A stretch of DNA of 64,000 bases from Alcaligenes faecalis (GCF_009497775.1 NZ_CP031012.1:992001-1056000); one strand, 5' to 3'. Shown: positions 8,817 to 18,863, counted from the stretch's first letter. Numbers and translations are program-made. The notes: generated from the sequence alone by a model not told the origin.

Positions 8817-9776
8817 ATGGCTATGAAACACGAAGTGACCCTGAGACAGTTCCGATATTTCATTGCTGCGGCGGTCAGCGGGCAGTTCTCCGCGGCGGCC
8901 CAGGCGGAGAATGTTTCGCAGTCGGCCATCAGTAATGCGGTGCAAAGTCTGGAGCGCCAGCTGAATGTGGCCTTGTTTGAGCGCTTGCCCCACGGCGTGG
9001 AATTAACGCCACAGGGGCAGGCGTTTTTTCACCACGCTCATCACGTGATTGATGCGGTCAGCGATGCGCTGAACCATGCGGATTTGCGGCGGCAAAATAT
9101 CGAAGGGCAGATTCGGGTGGCGGCGGGCTATACGGTCCTGGGCTATTTCCTGCCTGACCTGATCAGCCGTTTCAAGCACAGCTATCCCAATATCGACATC
9201 GAGCTGGTTGATATGGAGCGCCCCGAAATGGAAGCGGCCCTGGAAGCCGAGCGCATCGATCTGGGTGTTGCTATTTTGTCGAATATCACCGATTTGGCCA
9301 TGTTCGGGCACCATCGCCTGAGCAGTTCCCGTCGTCGTCTATGGGTGTCGGATCAACATGCTCTGGCTAACGAGTCCAGTGTGTCCCTGGGGCAGATCAA
9401 TAATTATCCCTACATCTTTCTGACGGTAGACGATGCTGATACGGCGGCCATGCGTCATTGGGGCAGTCCTGGCTTTCCGGAACGCGTGGCCATGCGGACG
9501 CGCTCTCTGGAGGCGGTACGTGGTCTGGTGGCTTACGGCTTTGGGGTGACGATTTTGTCCGATATGGTTTACCGGCCCTGGTCTCTGGAAGGCAAGCGCA
9601 TTCACGCGATCGGGATTAACGATACGGTGGAGTCTGTCGAGGTGGGTTTGTTGTGGCCCAAAGGACGTGAGCCGGAGGGATTGGTGGCCTTGTTCCAGCG
9701 CTTTCTGATCCAGGCCTGTGATCATGATATGGCCCGCGCCGGCATGGGCAGCCGACGCGGTGGGGGGCTGCTGTAA
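8817..9776 (+). CDS. LysR family transcriptional regulator
   Basis: The protein has about 319 residues from the ATG at 8817 (MAMKHEVT); an in-frame start at 8793 is possible but falls inside the palindrome. A winged helix occupies about residues 4-65 (FIAAAVSGQFSAAAQAENVS and SAISNAVQSLE), followed by a LysR substrate-binding domain. It is divergent from the indolepyruvate oxidoreductase, so it probably regulates that gene in response to an aromatic metabolite (inference from arrangement). It is convergent with pldA, with 3 bases between the two stops. Confidence 0.9.
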   Translation: MAMKHEVTLRQFRYFIAAAVSGQFSAAAQAENVSQSAISNAVQSLERQLNVALFERLPHGVELTPQGQAFFHHAHHVIDAVSDALNHADLRRQNIEGQIRVAAGYTVLGYFLPDLISRFKHSYPNIDIELVDMERPEMEAALEAERIDLGVAILSNITDLAMFGHHRLSSSRRRLWVSDQHALANESSVSLGQINNYPYIFLTVDDADTAAMRHWGSPGFPERVAMRTRSLEAVRGLVAYGFGVTILSDMVYRPWSLEGKRIHAIGINDTVESVEVGLLWPKGREPEGLVALFQRFLIQACDHDMARAGMGSRRGGGLL

Positions 9777-9779
9777 GGA

Positions 9780-11081
9780 TCAGGGCACCAGTGCCAGACC
9801 GATACGGAATTGCGAAGAGCGGTCGCGGTAGCCCAGCATGGTTTCCGCATAGCCCGAGAAGTACTGGCCGTAGATATAGCCATTCATGTTCAATGGCGTG
9901 CGGTTCAGTGGCCAGGCAATCGAGAACTCATGCGTATTGCGGCTGCCCGTGCCCTTGTTGTACATACCAGACAGTACCAGCCCATTGTCCTGGGCGTAGC
10001 GGACCTTCCAGTCGTAACGGCCACGGTAGTGGGCCCAATCTGCGTTCTCGCCCATGAACACATAGTGCTTGATGCGTGGGGCAATCGTCAGCGTGGCACC
10101 GTGATCAAAGCGGTAATTGAACTCGGGCTGGATGAAGACCTCGTTCATGGAGCGCGAGTCATCCCCGGCCTTGCCGTTGGAGGCGTGCTCATAGCCGGTT
10201 GCCAGGCCCATGAACAGACGCTTCTGCTCGGACTCCCAGATGGAGTCCTTGCGCCAGAAGAAGCTGGGGCGGTAGGTGGTGTCTACAAAGGGTTTGGAGT
10301 CTGCATGCAGATCCCACAGTGCGGTTTGCGTATAGCCGATGTAGAAATGATCGTAGAGCTTCGGATTGCTAGGATCTTCCGGCGAGTGCAGGCGGTACTT
10401 GAAGCTCAGCTGGAAGCGGGCATTCGTGCCGCCTTTATTGCCAGCAATAAAGTAGGTCGGGTCGTGGGCCGAAATCGCGTTGCTGAAGTTCTCGAAACTG
10501 GAGTTCGCGGGTTTCAGGCCTTGTCCGTTATTGATGGCTGGCCCTTCGCGTTGTGCTCCGGCCGCGACGGCCTGGGCATAGGGCAGGGCGGGGTCAATGA
10601 CACGGGGGTCATGGCCAGCACCTGCGTTCACCACAGCGGCGTTTGCCGGTTGCGAGGTAATCGGGCTTTGGCCTTCCGGATTGGTGTCCAGCGCCAACAT
10701 CACACGTTCGCCTTCAATATTGACGGCTTGCAAGCCGGTCAAACCATTGGGGACTACGGCTCGCCAGCTGTAGGCGGTGAAGTTGTTGGTGGGGATGGAC
10801 GCTCGGGGCCGCGGGCTAACCAGCTCGGCCAGGCTGCGGATGACCTTGCCGTTATTGTCGCGCCACTGCAAAACCAGGTTTTGCGGGGCGGTCCAGCTCA
10901 TCAAGCTGCCTGTGTCGTTATAGACGATGGCGTCAATATCAACGGTTTCACCAGAACTGGCCTGCACCTGGCGCAGCTGATAGCTGATACCTGCCTGTGC
11001 GGTATTCAGGACTGCGCTCAAGATAAGAAGGGGGGCCGATAGTATTAAAGAGTGCTTGCTTAGTTTCTTTTTGGTCGGCAT
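9780..11081 (-). CDS. pldA: Outer membrane phospholipase A
   Basis: This is a 433-residue protein from the ATG at 11081 (MPTKKKL); a TTG/ATG frame upstream to 11117 would add 12 residues ahead of the signal peptide and is less likely. A signal sequence (LILSAPLLILSAVLNTAQA) is followed by a 100-150 residue N-terminal extension and a 12-strand beta-barrel of the PldA family. The catalytic motif YEHASNGK supplies His299 and Ser301, with an Asn in the conserved position. The enzyme is a calcium-dependent phospholipase A1/A2 of the outer membrane that removes misplaced phospholipids. The gene is monocistronic, next to tRNA-Arg. Confidence 0.9.
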   Translation of the reverse strand: MPTKKKLSKHSLILSAPLLILSAVLNTAQAGISYQLRQVQASSGETVDIDAIVYNDTGSLMSWTAPQNLVLQWRDNNGKVIRSLAELVSPRPRASIPTNNFTAYSWRAVVPNGLTGLQAVNIEGERVMLALDTNPEGQSPITSQPANAAVVNAGAGHDPRVIDPALPYAQAVAAGAQREGPAINNGQGLKPANSSFENFSNAISAHDPTYFIAGNKGGTNARFQLSFKYRLHSPEDPSNPKLYDHFYIGYTQTALWDLHADSKPFVDTTYRPSFFWRKDSIWESEQKRLFMGLATGYEHASNGKAGDDSRSMNEVFIQPEFNYRFDHGATLTIAPRIKHYVFMGENADWAHYRGRYDWKVRYAQDNGLVLSGMYNKGTGSRNTHEFSIAWPLNRTPLNMNGYIYGQYFSGYAETMLGYRDRSSQFRIGLALVP

Positions 11082-11350
11082 GGAGAAGGATCCAGGAAAA
11101 CGGGTTAATCCGTACACGACTGTACCATTCGGAGTCAGAAATACTACTTATAATTATTTTTCTTACAGTGTTCACACTCTGACTGGCTTGCTGCTTATCT
11201 AAAACAGCTTTTCAGGCTAGAATATTCGATTGTCCTTTTCAGGTCTGTTTTTTTACAAAAAACAGGCGTTGAAAGCGGTCCCGACTCCTTACGGGCCGTT
11301 ATCTCGGACCTTGCATCGCCTGACTGTTTTGACGATGCCACCATCACCTG

Positions 11351-11427
<77 letters not shown>

Positions 11428-11642
11428 ACCTTACTCCCCTTTTTCTTGCGTGTTTTTCTGCTCCTAGGCATAACCCTGAGCCGATGCAATTAGTAAGTAT
11501 GGTGTAAGTGTCGGGCTCTAATGTTCACCGCATAGACGTCGGCAGGCGTCTTCATAGCGCCGTTTTCAGCCTTTTCGGGCTGGGCCGGTTCAATAAGATA
11601 CGCCAGCAAAATAAGGCGTTCAGAACAATGCGGAGACAAACT

Positions 11643-11951
11643 ATGCAAGACCCCCTTGTAGGTCGGATTACGGCCAATCCTCGCTATCAGAATCTGGTCA
11701 AGACCCGGCTGCGGCTGGGTTGGATACTTACCATCGTCATGCTGGTGGCTTACTACAGTTACATCGGCATTATTGCTTTCGACAAGGAATTGTTTGCAGA
11801 GCGCTTGGGTGATGGCGTCATGACCCTGGGTATTCCTATCGGTTTTGGAGTCATTGTGTTGGCCGTCGTGATCACAGGCATTTATGTCTGGCGCGCCAAT
11901 ACCAAGTTTGACCAAATGGCCAAGGAAGTCCTTGAGGAGGTGCGTAAATGA
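11643..11951 (+). CDS. DUF485 membrane protein (YjcH type), partner of ActP
   Basis: This is a 102-residue protein starting at ATG 11643, preceded by GGAGA. It has two membrane segments (about 26-48 and 62-86) and the DUF485 pattern ([11 protein letters not shown]...[21 protein letters not shown]). In E. coli yjcH lies between acs and actP, and in many Proteobacteria the gene precedes actP. Here the stop overlaps the actP start by 4 bases (ATGA), so the two are translationally coupled. It probably forms part of, or assists, the acetate permease. No acs gene is adjacent. Confidence 0.88.
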   Translation: MQDPLVGRITANPRYQNLVKTRLRLGWILTIVMLVAYYSYIGIIAFDKELFAERLGDGVMTLGIPIGFGVIVLAVVITGIYVWRANTKFDQMAKEVLEEVRK

Positions 11952-13666
11952 AGCATTCCTATCTTCGTTCCGGCCTGGCTCTGGGCCTGATGCTGGCCAG
12001 CCCCGCCTTGCTGGCGGCTGGTGGCGACCTGGGCGAGCTGCAAAAGCAGCCGACCAACTGGACTGCGATTGGCATGTTCGCGGTCTTTGTGCTGGCGACC
12101 TTGTGGATTACCAAATGGGCGGCTGCCCGCACCAAGTCGGTCTCTGACTTCTACACGGCAGGGGGCGGTATTACGGGCTTTCAAAACGGCCTGGCCATTG
12201 CCGGTGACTATATGTCTGCGGCTTCCTTTTTGGGTATTTCGGCGGCGGTGATGATCAACGGCTACGACGGCCTGATCTACTCCATCGGCTTTTTGGTCGG
12301 CTGGCCCATCATTACGTTCCTGCTGGCAGAAAAGCTGCGTAACCTGGGCAAATTCACCTTTGCCGACGTGGCGGCTTACCGCTTCCGCCAAGGTCCGATT
12401 CGCGCCTTTGCGGCTTCGGGCACGCTGGTTGTGGTTCTGTTCTACCTGATCGCACAGATGGTTGGTGCAGGCCAGTTGATCAAGCTGCTGTTTGGTCTGG
12501 AGTACTGGGTTGCCGTGGTGCTGGTGGGTGTGTTGATGATGGTCTACGTACTGTTTGGCGGTATGACAGCCACGACCTGGGTGCAGATCATCAAGGCTGG
12601 CTTGCTGCTGTTTGGTGCTTCCTTCATGGCCATCATGGTATTGGCACAGTACGGTTTTTCCCCTGAAAAACTGTTTGCCGCTGCCGTTCAGGTCAAGACC
12701 GATGCCGCTATTGCTGCCGGTAAGGATGCGGTTCAGGCCTCCACGATTGGTCAAGCCATCATGGGCCCTGGCAACTTCATCAAGGACCCCATCAGCGCGA
12801 TTTCCTTCGGTATGGCTCTGATGTTCGGTACGGCTGGTCTGCCACACATCCTGATGCGCTTCTTCACCGTGCCTGATGCAAAAGAAGCACGTAAATCCGT
12901 GTTCTGGGCAACGACCTGGATTGGCTACTTCTACATCCTGACCTTCATCATTGGTTTCGGCGCTATCGTGCTGGTGTCCACCAACCCCCGCTTCCTGGAA
13001 ATTGGCGGCGACCTGATTGGCGGCTCCAATATGGCTGCCGTGCACTTGGCTGATGCTGTGGGTGGGGACGTGTTCCTGGGCTTCATGTCGGCAGTTGCTT
13101 TCGCCACGATTCTGGCTGTGGTGGCTGGTTTGACACTCTCCGGTACATCGGCTGTGTCGCATGACCTGTACTCCACGCTGATCAAGAAGGGCGAAGCCAC
13201 GAACGAGGAAGTGATGCGTGTATCGCGCACTACCACCTTGATCCTGGGTGTGGTTGCCGTGTTGCTGGGCATTATTTTCGAGAAGCAGAACATCGCTTTC
13301 ATGGTGTCTCTGGCCTTTGCGATTGCCGCTTCGGCTAACTTCCCTGTCCTGTTCCTGTCCATTCTGTGGAAAGGTTGCACGACACGTGGTGCCACGATTG
13401 GCGGTTTCCTGGGCCTGATCGTTGCCTTGCTGCTGACCTTGCTCTCCCCATCGGTGTGGGAAGCTACGCTGGGTAACCCTGCTGGTTCGGCTCCGTTCCC
13501 TTATGCATCGGCTGCCTTGTTCTCCATGCCTTTGGCCTTTATTGCGATCTGGTTCTTCTCGATCACCGATAAAAGCCCACGTGCCGAGATTGATCGTGCC
13601 GGTTTCGAGGCTCAGTCGGTACGTTCCGAAACAGGTGTGGGTGCAGAAGCTGCCTCTGCGCACTAA
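11948..13666 (+). CDS. actP: Cation/acetate symporter
   Basis: This 572-residue sodium:solute symporter (SSS family) has a signal-like first helix ([15 protein letters not shown]) and about 13 further membrane segments. The family signature is seen in [33 protein letters not shown], typical of ActP-type acetate/propionate/glycolate permeases. It is the second gene of the DUF485-actP pair and ends at a strong bidirectional terminator. The role is uptake of acetate across the inner membrane, fitting a bacterium that also makes acetate from malonate elsewhere in this window. Confidence 0.93.
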   Translation: MKHSYLRSGLALGLMLASPALLAAGGDLGELQKQPTNWTAIGMFAVFVLATLWITKWAAARTKSVSDFYTAGGGITGFQNGLAIAGDYMSAASFLGISAAVMINGYDGLIYSIGFLVGWPIITFLLAEKLRNLGKFTFADVAAYRFRQGPIRAFAASGTLVVVLFYLIAQMVGAGQLIKLLFGLEYWVAVVLVGVLMMVYVLFGGMTATTWVQIIKAGLLLFGASFMAIMVLAQYGFSPEKLFAAAVQVKTDAAIAAGKDAVQASTIGQAIMGPGNFIKDPISAISFGMALMFGTAGLPHILMRFFTVPDAKEARKSVFWATTWIGYFYILTFIIGFGAIVLVSTNPRFLEIGGDLIGGSNMAAVHLADAVGGDVFLGFMSAVAFATILAVVAGLTLSGTSAVSHDLYSTLIKKGEATNEEVMRVSRTTTLILGVVAVLLGIIFEKQNIAFMVSLAFAIAASANFPVLFLSILWKGCTTRGATIGGFLGLIVALLLTLLSPSVWEATLGNPAGSAPFPYASAALFSMPLAFIAIWFFSITDKSPRAEIDRAGFEAQSVRSETGVGAEAASAH

Positions 13667-13718
13667 TCTGCTCTGACAGGCCGGGCTTTGGCGCCCGTGC
13701 CTGATCCTGACAGCGTAC

Positions 13719-13757
13719 AAAAAACCCCGGTGTGATTCGAATCACACCGGGGTTTTT
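13719..13757. terminator. Bidirectional terminator between actP and paaX
   Basis: A perfect palindrome (CCCCGGTGTGATT-CGA-ATCACACCGGGG core) is flanked by A6 on the left and T5 on the right, so it can stop transcription in both directions. Confidence 0.92.
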
Positions 13758-13762
13758 ATTTG

Positions 13763-13858
13763 TCCCTTCGTCAGTCCCTTCGTCAGTCCCTTCGTCAGTC
13801 CCTTCGTCAGTCCCTTCGTCAGTCCCTTCGTCAGTCCCTTCGTCAGTCCCTTCGTCAG
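13763..13858. repeat. Tandem repeat, 12 bp x 8 perfect copies
   Basis: The unit TCCCTTCGTCAG is repeated eight times without a mismatch, directly between the bidirectional terminator and the paaX stop codon (16 bases away). The perfect copies imply recent expansion or continuing slippage. It is outside the coding region of both neighbours. Confidence 0.97.
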
Positions 13859-13874
13859 GCTGCAGGTTCAGGTA

Positions 13875-14834
13875 TCAGGCTTGGCTCTCGGATGGAACCG
13901 GCAGTCCGTCAAAACGCTCGTAGAAGTAAGCGGCGGCTTCCGGCGCCTGCTCATCCTCGGCACGCAGGGTAGACAGGATATAGCGTTCGGCCTTGCCGCA
14001 AACCTGACGATACACATCCCGGCACAGCTCATACGCCTGTTTTCCCGCCCAGCCTGCCGGCAGCAGTTCAATAGGCAGTTGCGGGTCGTGCAGCTGAATA
14101 CGGCGGAACTCGTGAATCAGCAGGGTGCGTATCACAAAGGCCAGTTCGTCGTTGTAATCGTGGCCTGCGTCCAGCATGGCCAGGGCAGGCGCAAAGCGCT
14201 GGATGAACTGACCGTAGCCGCTGGCTACCTGAGCCAGATCCCAGCTGTCCTGAATCAGCTGAGACAGGGGGCGGGTCTGAGGTAGTTGAGACGGCTCCAG
14301 CTTGCCCACATACACCTGCGACTGCGCCTGTGTCGCCTGCAGGATGTAATCCAGAATCGTGTGATCCGGGTTCGGGTGCAGGAAGGCGGTGGGTGACAAG
14401 GCGCAAAAGCCTTCCCACAGCAGTTCCTTGCGCAGGTCGGCCCGTTGCTTGGAGTTCATCATCAGGCTGGGCATGCTGAAGATCAGCGTCCATTGACCGT
14501 CCCAGGCCAGATAGGTGGGGGTGTAGATGCGCTGATAGGCGTGCTCGAAGCGCTGGCTGGCTTCGGGGCGTAGGGTGTACTGGCTGCGTCGCCCTTCACG
14601 TTGCGCGCTCAGCCAGCCCTCCTCGGCCAGCCTGTACACGCTGGTACGCACCAGCCGATCGCTGATCCCGAAGGGGGCCAGCAACTGAATCAAACTACCC
14701 AGCCAAAGTTTGCCCCCATGCGGACGAATCACGTCGCCAAACAAGGTCATGACCAGGGACTTGGCACGGGGAGGGCGGTTTTCCAGATGATGGGCGGCCC
14801 ATTGGGCCAGGTCGGAATAAGAAAGCTCGGACAT
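13875..14834 (-). CDS. paaX: PaaX family transcriptional repressor
   Basis: The protein has 319 residues from ATG 14834 (MSELSYSD); an upstream TTG at 14855 is possible, and neither start has a clear Shine-Dalgarno. It has the PaaX layout: an N-terminal winged helix (RPHGGKLWLGSLIQLLAPFGISDRLVRTSVYRLAEEGWL), a central Cas2-like domain (WTLIFSMP...LRKELLWEGFCALSPTAFLHPNP) and a helical C-terminus. PaaX represses phenylacetate catabolic genes and is released by phenylacetyl-CoA. No paa genes are next to it, so its targets are elsewhere. Its presence with the indolepyruvate oxidoreductase fits aryl-acetyl-CoA metabolism. Confidence 0.88.
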   Translation of the reverse strand: MSELSYSDLAQWAAHHLENRPPRAKSLVMTLFGDVIRPHGGKLWLGSLIQLLAPFGISDRLVRTSVYRLAEEGWLSAQREGRRSQYTLRPEASQRFEHAYQRIYTPTYLAWDGQWTLIFSMPSLMMNSKQRADLRKELLWEGFCALSPTAFLHPNPDHTILDYILQATQAQSQVYVGKLEPSQLPQTRPLSQLIQDSWDLAQVASGYGQFIQRFAPALAMLDAGHDYNDELAFVIRTLLIHEFRRIQLHDPQLPIELLPAGWAGKQAYELCRDVYRQVCGKAERYILSTLRAEDEQAPEAAAYFYERFDGLPVPSESQA

Positions 14835-14996
14835 TGTTTTTTTAAAGGCGCTCAAGGCTGTATGGGAACGGCACGCCTGTCTGTGTAGACCGTTTAAGCG
14901 CTTGATTATAAAGGGTGGGTACGCCAGCGGATTGAAAGATTGTGCAAGCCAAGGGCTTTCTTGAAGCTTGCAGCAGTTTTATGTGAACACACACTA

Positions 14997-16466
14997 CTAC
15001 AGATAGGGGCTGGCCAGCCAGATCAGGCGGTTGCGCAAGCGCTTGCCAAAGCCAATCGAACTCAAGGATTCCAGGCTGACGGCTTCAGCCTCTTCAATTT
15101 CCAGATCAATCAGGTTCTGGATCTGGCGGGCCGTATCGCGGCTGTAGATTTCCACGTCCAGTTCGAAGTTCAAACGCAAGCTGCGCGGGTCCAGATTGGA
15201 CGAGCCTATATAGGACCAGACGCCGTCAATGGTCATCAGCTTGGAGTGGTTGAAGGGGCCGCAAGCGCGCCAGACTCGGCAGCCTGCGCGCAGAACCTGA
15301 TCCAGCTGGGCTGTCATGGCGTAATTGACCAGACGCAGATTGTTTTGTCCGGGGATGACGATATCGACCTGGATACCGCGGCGGGCGGCCGTGTTCAAGG
15401 CCCCCAGCAGGATCTGGTCAGGCAGAAAGTAGGGGGACTGAATACGGATATGGCGCTGAGCAATGGCAAACGCCCCTTGCAGCATATGGTGGGTGCTGGC
15501 CATGAAACGATCCGGGCCGGAAGCAATGCAACGCGCCGGAACGTGAGGTCTGGGGGCGGGCGAGGAACTGGCATGCCAGTAGGCGGGGGACAAATCCTCG
15601 CGAGTGGTGAATTGCCAGTCGTGGCGGAAGGAAGCCAGCAATTGCATGACGGCAGGCCCTTCCAGGCGGAAATGGGTGTCCTGGGACGGCTTGCCGTCGC
15701 TGTACTGCGCCATAAAGGATTCACGCAGATTCATGCCGCCGGTAAAGCCTACCGTGCCATCCACAATCAGCAGTTTGCGGTGACTGCGTAGATTAGCGTA
15801 GGGCATGCGCAAAAAGCCCAGGGGGTTGGTCATGAACAGGGCGCAGCGTATGCCTTCGCGGCGCAGCAATCGCACAATGGGTGTGCGTGAATATTTGGCA
15901 CCAATAGCATCGACCAGCACGCGAATCTGCACACCACGTTGATGGGCGCGAGACAGGGCGCTGACAAATTCGCGCCCCAGGCGGTCGCTATCGAAGATAT
16001 AGCTTTGCAGGGCAATGGTGCTGTGGGCTTGATCAATGGCTTCCAGCATGGCGGGATAGGCCTGATCACCACCGACCAGAACGCGCACATTATTGCCATT
16101 ACGTAGCTGGCTGCGGCTGACGCGGTCGCCCAGAATTTGCAGAGAGCGGAACGGTGCGCCTACCAGGGCGCCAATGTCTGAGACGGGAGGGTGCAGATAC
16201 GTGACCTGTTCATAGAACACGTCCGCACTTTGTTCCAGGCGGCTTTGTCTGCGTACCCGGTTGATCCCCGCGATCAAATACAGAAACGGTCCCAACAGGG
16301 GCGACATGATGATGACGCCTACCCAGCTGATGGCCGCGCGGACATCATTTTTGGTCATGGCGGCATGAATGGCCGCGGAAGCGCCCAGTATCACGCTGAG
16401 CGCCAGAGCCAGATGCGGCCAGTAATCGTGCAGCAGGGAGCGCAGGTGTATCAGATGCTCTTGCAT
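14997..16466 (-). CDS. cls: Cardiolipin synthase (phospholipase D family)
   Basis: The protein has 489 residues from ATG 16466 (MQEHLIHL). Two N-terminal membrane helices (about 12-60) are followed by two phospholipase-D HKD motifs: HRKLLIVDGTVGFTGG and HSKLMTIDGVWSYIGSSN. This is the bacterial Cls pattern, joining two phosphatidylglycerols into cardiolipin at the inner membrane. It lies 4 bases downstream of a small conserved-looking gene with which it is probably co-transcribed. Confidence 0.92.
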   Translation of the reverse strand: MQEHLIHLRSLLHDYWPHLALALSVILGASAAIHAAMTKNDVRAAISWVGVIIMSPLLGPFLYLIAGINRVRRQSRLEQSADVFYEQVTYLHPPVSDIGALVGAPFRSLQILGDRVSRSQLRNGNNVRVLVGGDQAYPAMLEAIDQAHSTIALQSYIFDSDRLGREFVSALSRAHQRGVQIRVLVDAIGAKYSRTPIVRLLRREGIRCALFMTNPLGFLRMPYANLRSHRKLLIVDGTVGFTGGMNLRESFMAQYSDGKPSQDTHFRLEGPAVMQLLASFRHDWQFTTREDLSPAYWHASSSPAPRPHVPARCIASGPDRFMASTHHMLQGAFAIAQRHIRIQSPYFLPDQILLGALNTAARRGIQVDIVIPGQNNLRLVNYAMTAQLDQVLRAGCRVWRACGPFNHSKLMTIDGVWSYIGSSNLDPRSLRLNFELDVEIYSRDTARQIQNLIDLEIEEAEAVSLESLSSIGFGKRLRNRLIWLASPYL

Positions 16467-16470
16467 GGGT

Positions 16471-16707
16471 TCAGGTGCTACGGTTCTTGTCGGGCAGGTC
16501 CGGACGTTGGTAAAGGCTGTGCATCCAGGACGGGTTCGGTTCTCCGCGGGCGGCAAACTGCTGCAGGCGGGAGGGAGAGCGCCATACGCCACCGCCTATG
16601 CCGGGCGAGGGCTGGACGCCATACCAGAACCATTGGCCGTCTTCATCCTGTGCAAGCCAGTCCCAATTGGCGGGTGCCTGATCCCAGCAGGGGAAACCGA
16701 GTGTCAT
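16471..16707 (-). CDS. Small soluble protein upstream of cls, unknown function
   Basis: This is a 78-residue protein starting at ATG 16707, with GGAAG seven bases upstream. It is rich in Trp and Pro (WDQAPANWDWLAQDEDGQWFWYG), with no membrane segment or signal peptide. It ends 4 bases before the cls start, so it is the first gene of a two-gene operon. No domain is recognised. The operon position and initiation signal support a real gene. Confidence 0.6.
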   Translation of the reverse strand: MTLGFPCWDQAPANWDWLAQDEDGQWFWYGVQPSPGIGGGVWRSPSRLQQFAARGEPNPSWMHSLYQRPDLPDKNRST

Positions 16708-17074
16708 CAGCAAACTTCCAGAAAATGGGACAGATTAGAGTATAAGAAAGCGTGGTTTTGTGCCAGTTTCTATTACAGAGGGTGCGGGCTGAAATGACGG
16801 GTGTCTGATGGAGGAGGGGCTTTTGCCTTGCGGGCCTGCCAACTTGAAGTGCAGCGCAGCAGGTGAAAGTGAGCACTGGCCTGGGGTTCACAATCGAACA
16901 CAGTTTATTGTCCTGCCCGAACTTGCGTGGGGGTGTGCGAAGGCGCCAAACTTGCTACGATGAACAAACGCAAAAAAGCCCGCTGCGTGGCGGGCTTTCA
17001 AGTCTGTTCTTTTCCAGTTCCTGGTCTTGTCACCATTTAAGGAGATCTGCAAAACCTTGGAAGCGGTAAATTTC
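16708..17074. other. Intergenic stretch without a gene
   Basis: About 370 bases lie between the small gene and tRNA-His. Apart from the terminator at 16972-16998 and the presumed promoter of the cls operon, nothing is recognised here. Confidence 0.6.
16972..16998 (-). terminator. Terminator after tRNA-His
   Basis: The stem AAAGCCCGC/GCGGGCTTT has a 6-base loop and is followed on the minus strand by six T residues. Confidence 0.85.
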
Positions 17075-17151
17075 TGGGGTGACCGATGGGGCTCGAACCC
17101 ACGACAACCGGAATCACAATCCGGGACTCTACCAACTGAGCTACGGTCACC
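17075..17151 (-). tRNA. tRNA-His(GUG)
   Basis: The minus-strand cloverleaf has the extra 5' G (position -1) that is diagnostic for tRNA-His, facing C73. The acceptor arm is GTGACCG, the anticodon loop TTGTGAT gives anticodon GTG, and CCA is encoded. Confidence 0.96.
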
Positions 17152-17348
17152 ACTGTGTACTGCTTTTTTTTTGCTTCTGGCCTACATCAAGGTGGGCTGC
17201 GAAGTAAAAAATGTATTCTAGCATGATTTTTTCAAATAGTGCAACACTCGTGCAAGAATACTTCGACCCTGAGTCGTGCTCCGGTCTTGCCGGTCACGGC
17301 GAGACTCAGGTTTAATGATTTCCCCTCGTAATAGCAAGGAAGCGCGAA

Positions 17349-17975
17349 ATGTCTCAATTATTCGTCGTTCATCCCGAAAACCCCCAACCCCGCGCATTGG
17401 CTCAAGCAGCCGAACTATTGGCTAAAGGAGGGCTGCTCGCCATTCCTACCGATTCCAGTTATGCCGTTGTCGCTCGCCTGGACGACAAGTCCGCCGCTGA
17501 CAGCCTGCGTCGTTTGCGTGGCCTGGATGATCGTCATCATCTGACCTTGCTGTGTCGTGATCTGGCCGAGATCAGCCACTTTGCCAAAGTGGACAACCCG
17601 CAGTATCGCTTGTTGAAAATGGCCACCCCTGGCCCGTGGACATTCATTCTGGAAGCCACCAAGGAAGTGCCGCGCCGCGTGTCGCACCCTTCGCGCAAAA
17701 CCATTGGTATTCGTGTGCCCGACCAGAAAGTGGCCCTGGCCCTGATGGAACAAGTTGGCAGCCCCTTGATTTCCACCACGCTGATTCCTGACGGCGAAGA
17801 CGAACCCCTGAACGATGCCCAGGAAATTCTGGATCGTTACGCCCACCAGTTGGCGGCGGTTGTCGATGGTGGACCGTGCCCCTTGCAGGCCACTACCGTG
17901 ATCGACCTGACCGGCCCCACGCCGGAAGTGCAACGTCGTGGCTCGGGCGATCCTGCCATCTTGGGCTTGTCCTGA
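17349..17975 (+). CDS. YrdC/YciO family protein (L-threonylcarbamoyladenylate synthase type)
   Basis: This 208-residue single-domain YrdC protein has a GGLLAIPTDSSYAV motif at about residues 27-40 and an SRKTIGIRVPD segment. An AAGGAAG sequence lies before the ATG. TsaC/Sua5 enzymes make threonylcarbamoyl-AMP for the t6A37 modification of ANN-decoding tRNAs. The overall pattern (GLDDRHHLTLLCRDL) is closer to the YciO branch, whose physiological activity is less certain. An essential TsaC could be elsewhere on the chromosome. Confidence 0.85.
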   Translation: MSQLFVVHPENPQPRALAQAAELLAKGGLLAIPTDSSYAVVARLDDKSAADSLRRLRGLDDRHHLTLLCRDLAEISHFAKVDNPQYRLLKMATPGPWTFILEATKEVPRRVSHPSRKTIGIRVPDQKVALALMEQVGSPLISTTLIPDGEDEPLNDAQEILDRYAHQLAAVVDGGPCPLQATTVIDLTGPTPEVQRRGSGDPAILGLS

Positions 17976-18133
17976 TCTTCGGACTTGCACAAAACTCGCG
18001 TCCAGGTGCCTATCCGTGTTTCAATTCTGAACCTTGGGGCAGCACTCGCTGTCCCAATCAGACAGGCTGATTGCAGGCGACTTATCGTCTTGAAAAGTAG
18101 GGGACAAGTCCCCGGCCTGGACCAAGGATCACC

Positions 18134-18784
18134 ATGGACTCTTTTATACAGACCTTGACGGTCTATGCTTTACCAGTCATTTTCGGTATTACGCTGCATG
18201 AAGCCGCCCACGGCTACGTCGCCCGCATGTTTGGCGACCCGACAGCCATGCTGGCCGGTCGTATCAGCCTGAACCCACTGCGTCATATCGACCCTATCGG
18301 CACGATTGTGGTGCCGGCCGTCCTGTTGCTGTCCAGCGCCATGATGGGCATGGGCGGCATTCTGTTTGGCTGGGCCAAACCCGTCCCCGTGGACTGGGGC
18401 CGCCTGCGCAATCCCAAGCGCGACATGCTCTGGGTTGCCCTGGCCGGACCAGCCTCCAATATGGTGATGGCGATTTTGTGGGTTCTGTATGCCCATTTGA
18501 TGGTCAAGATCGGGCAGGGCGACAGCCGCTTCTGGATGGGTATGGCGGTGGCCGGCGTGCAGGTCAACCTGGTTCTGATGGCACTGAATCTGCTGCCTTT
18601 GCCACCTTTGGACGGCGGGCGCATTGTATTTAGTCTATTGCCTAATCGTTTGGCCTATCATTATTCTCGTATCGAGCCTTATGGCATGGTCATTCTGATC
18701 CTGCTGATGTTTACCGGCGCACTTTGGACCCTGATGAGTCCCTTGATTGCGCTGGGCGAAGGCATATTGAAATGGTTCTTATGA
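18134..18784 (+). CDS. Site-2 protease family (M50) membrane metalloprotease
   Basis: This 216-residue integral membrane protein has the zinc motif HEAAH (His22, Glu23, His26) in the first helix and the second metal motif NLLPLPPLDGGRI near residue 155. It has about five membrane segments and no PDZ domain, unlike RseP. Small proteins of this type are widespread and their substrates are generally unknown. It is followed by dapA after about 80 bases. Confidence 0.88.
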   Translation: MDSFIQTLTVYALPVIFGITLHEAAHGYVARMFGDPTAMLAGRISLNPLRHIDPIGTIVVPAVLLLSSAMMGMGGILFGWAKPVPVDWGRLRNPKRDMLWVALAGPASNMVMAILWVLYAHLMVKIGQGDSRFWMGMAVAGVQVNLVLMALNLLPLPPLDGGRIVFSLLPNRLAYHYSRIEPYGMVILILLMFTGALWTLMSPLIALGEGILKWFL

Positions 18785-18863
18785 TTTAACGGCTTATCCG
18801 TTAAACTTGTGAGTCATACTTTTTTTCGGCTATAGGGCCTTAAACCCGGAGATTCATCTCATC

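Noticed and set aside
11882..13720. A 612-codon open frame antisense to actP and its neighbour
   Set aside because: The translation is rich in His, Gln, Arg and Gly without any domain, and the opposite strand encodes a clear symporter. It is a frame shadow of high-GC codon bias.
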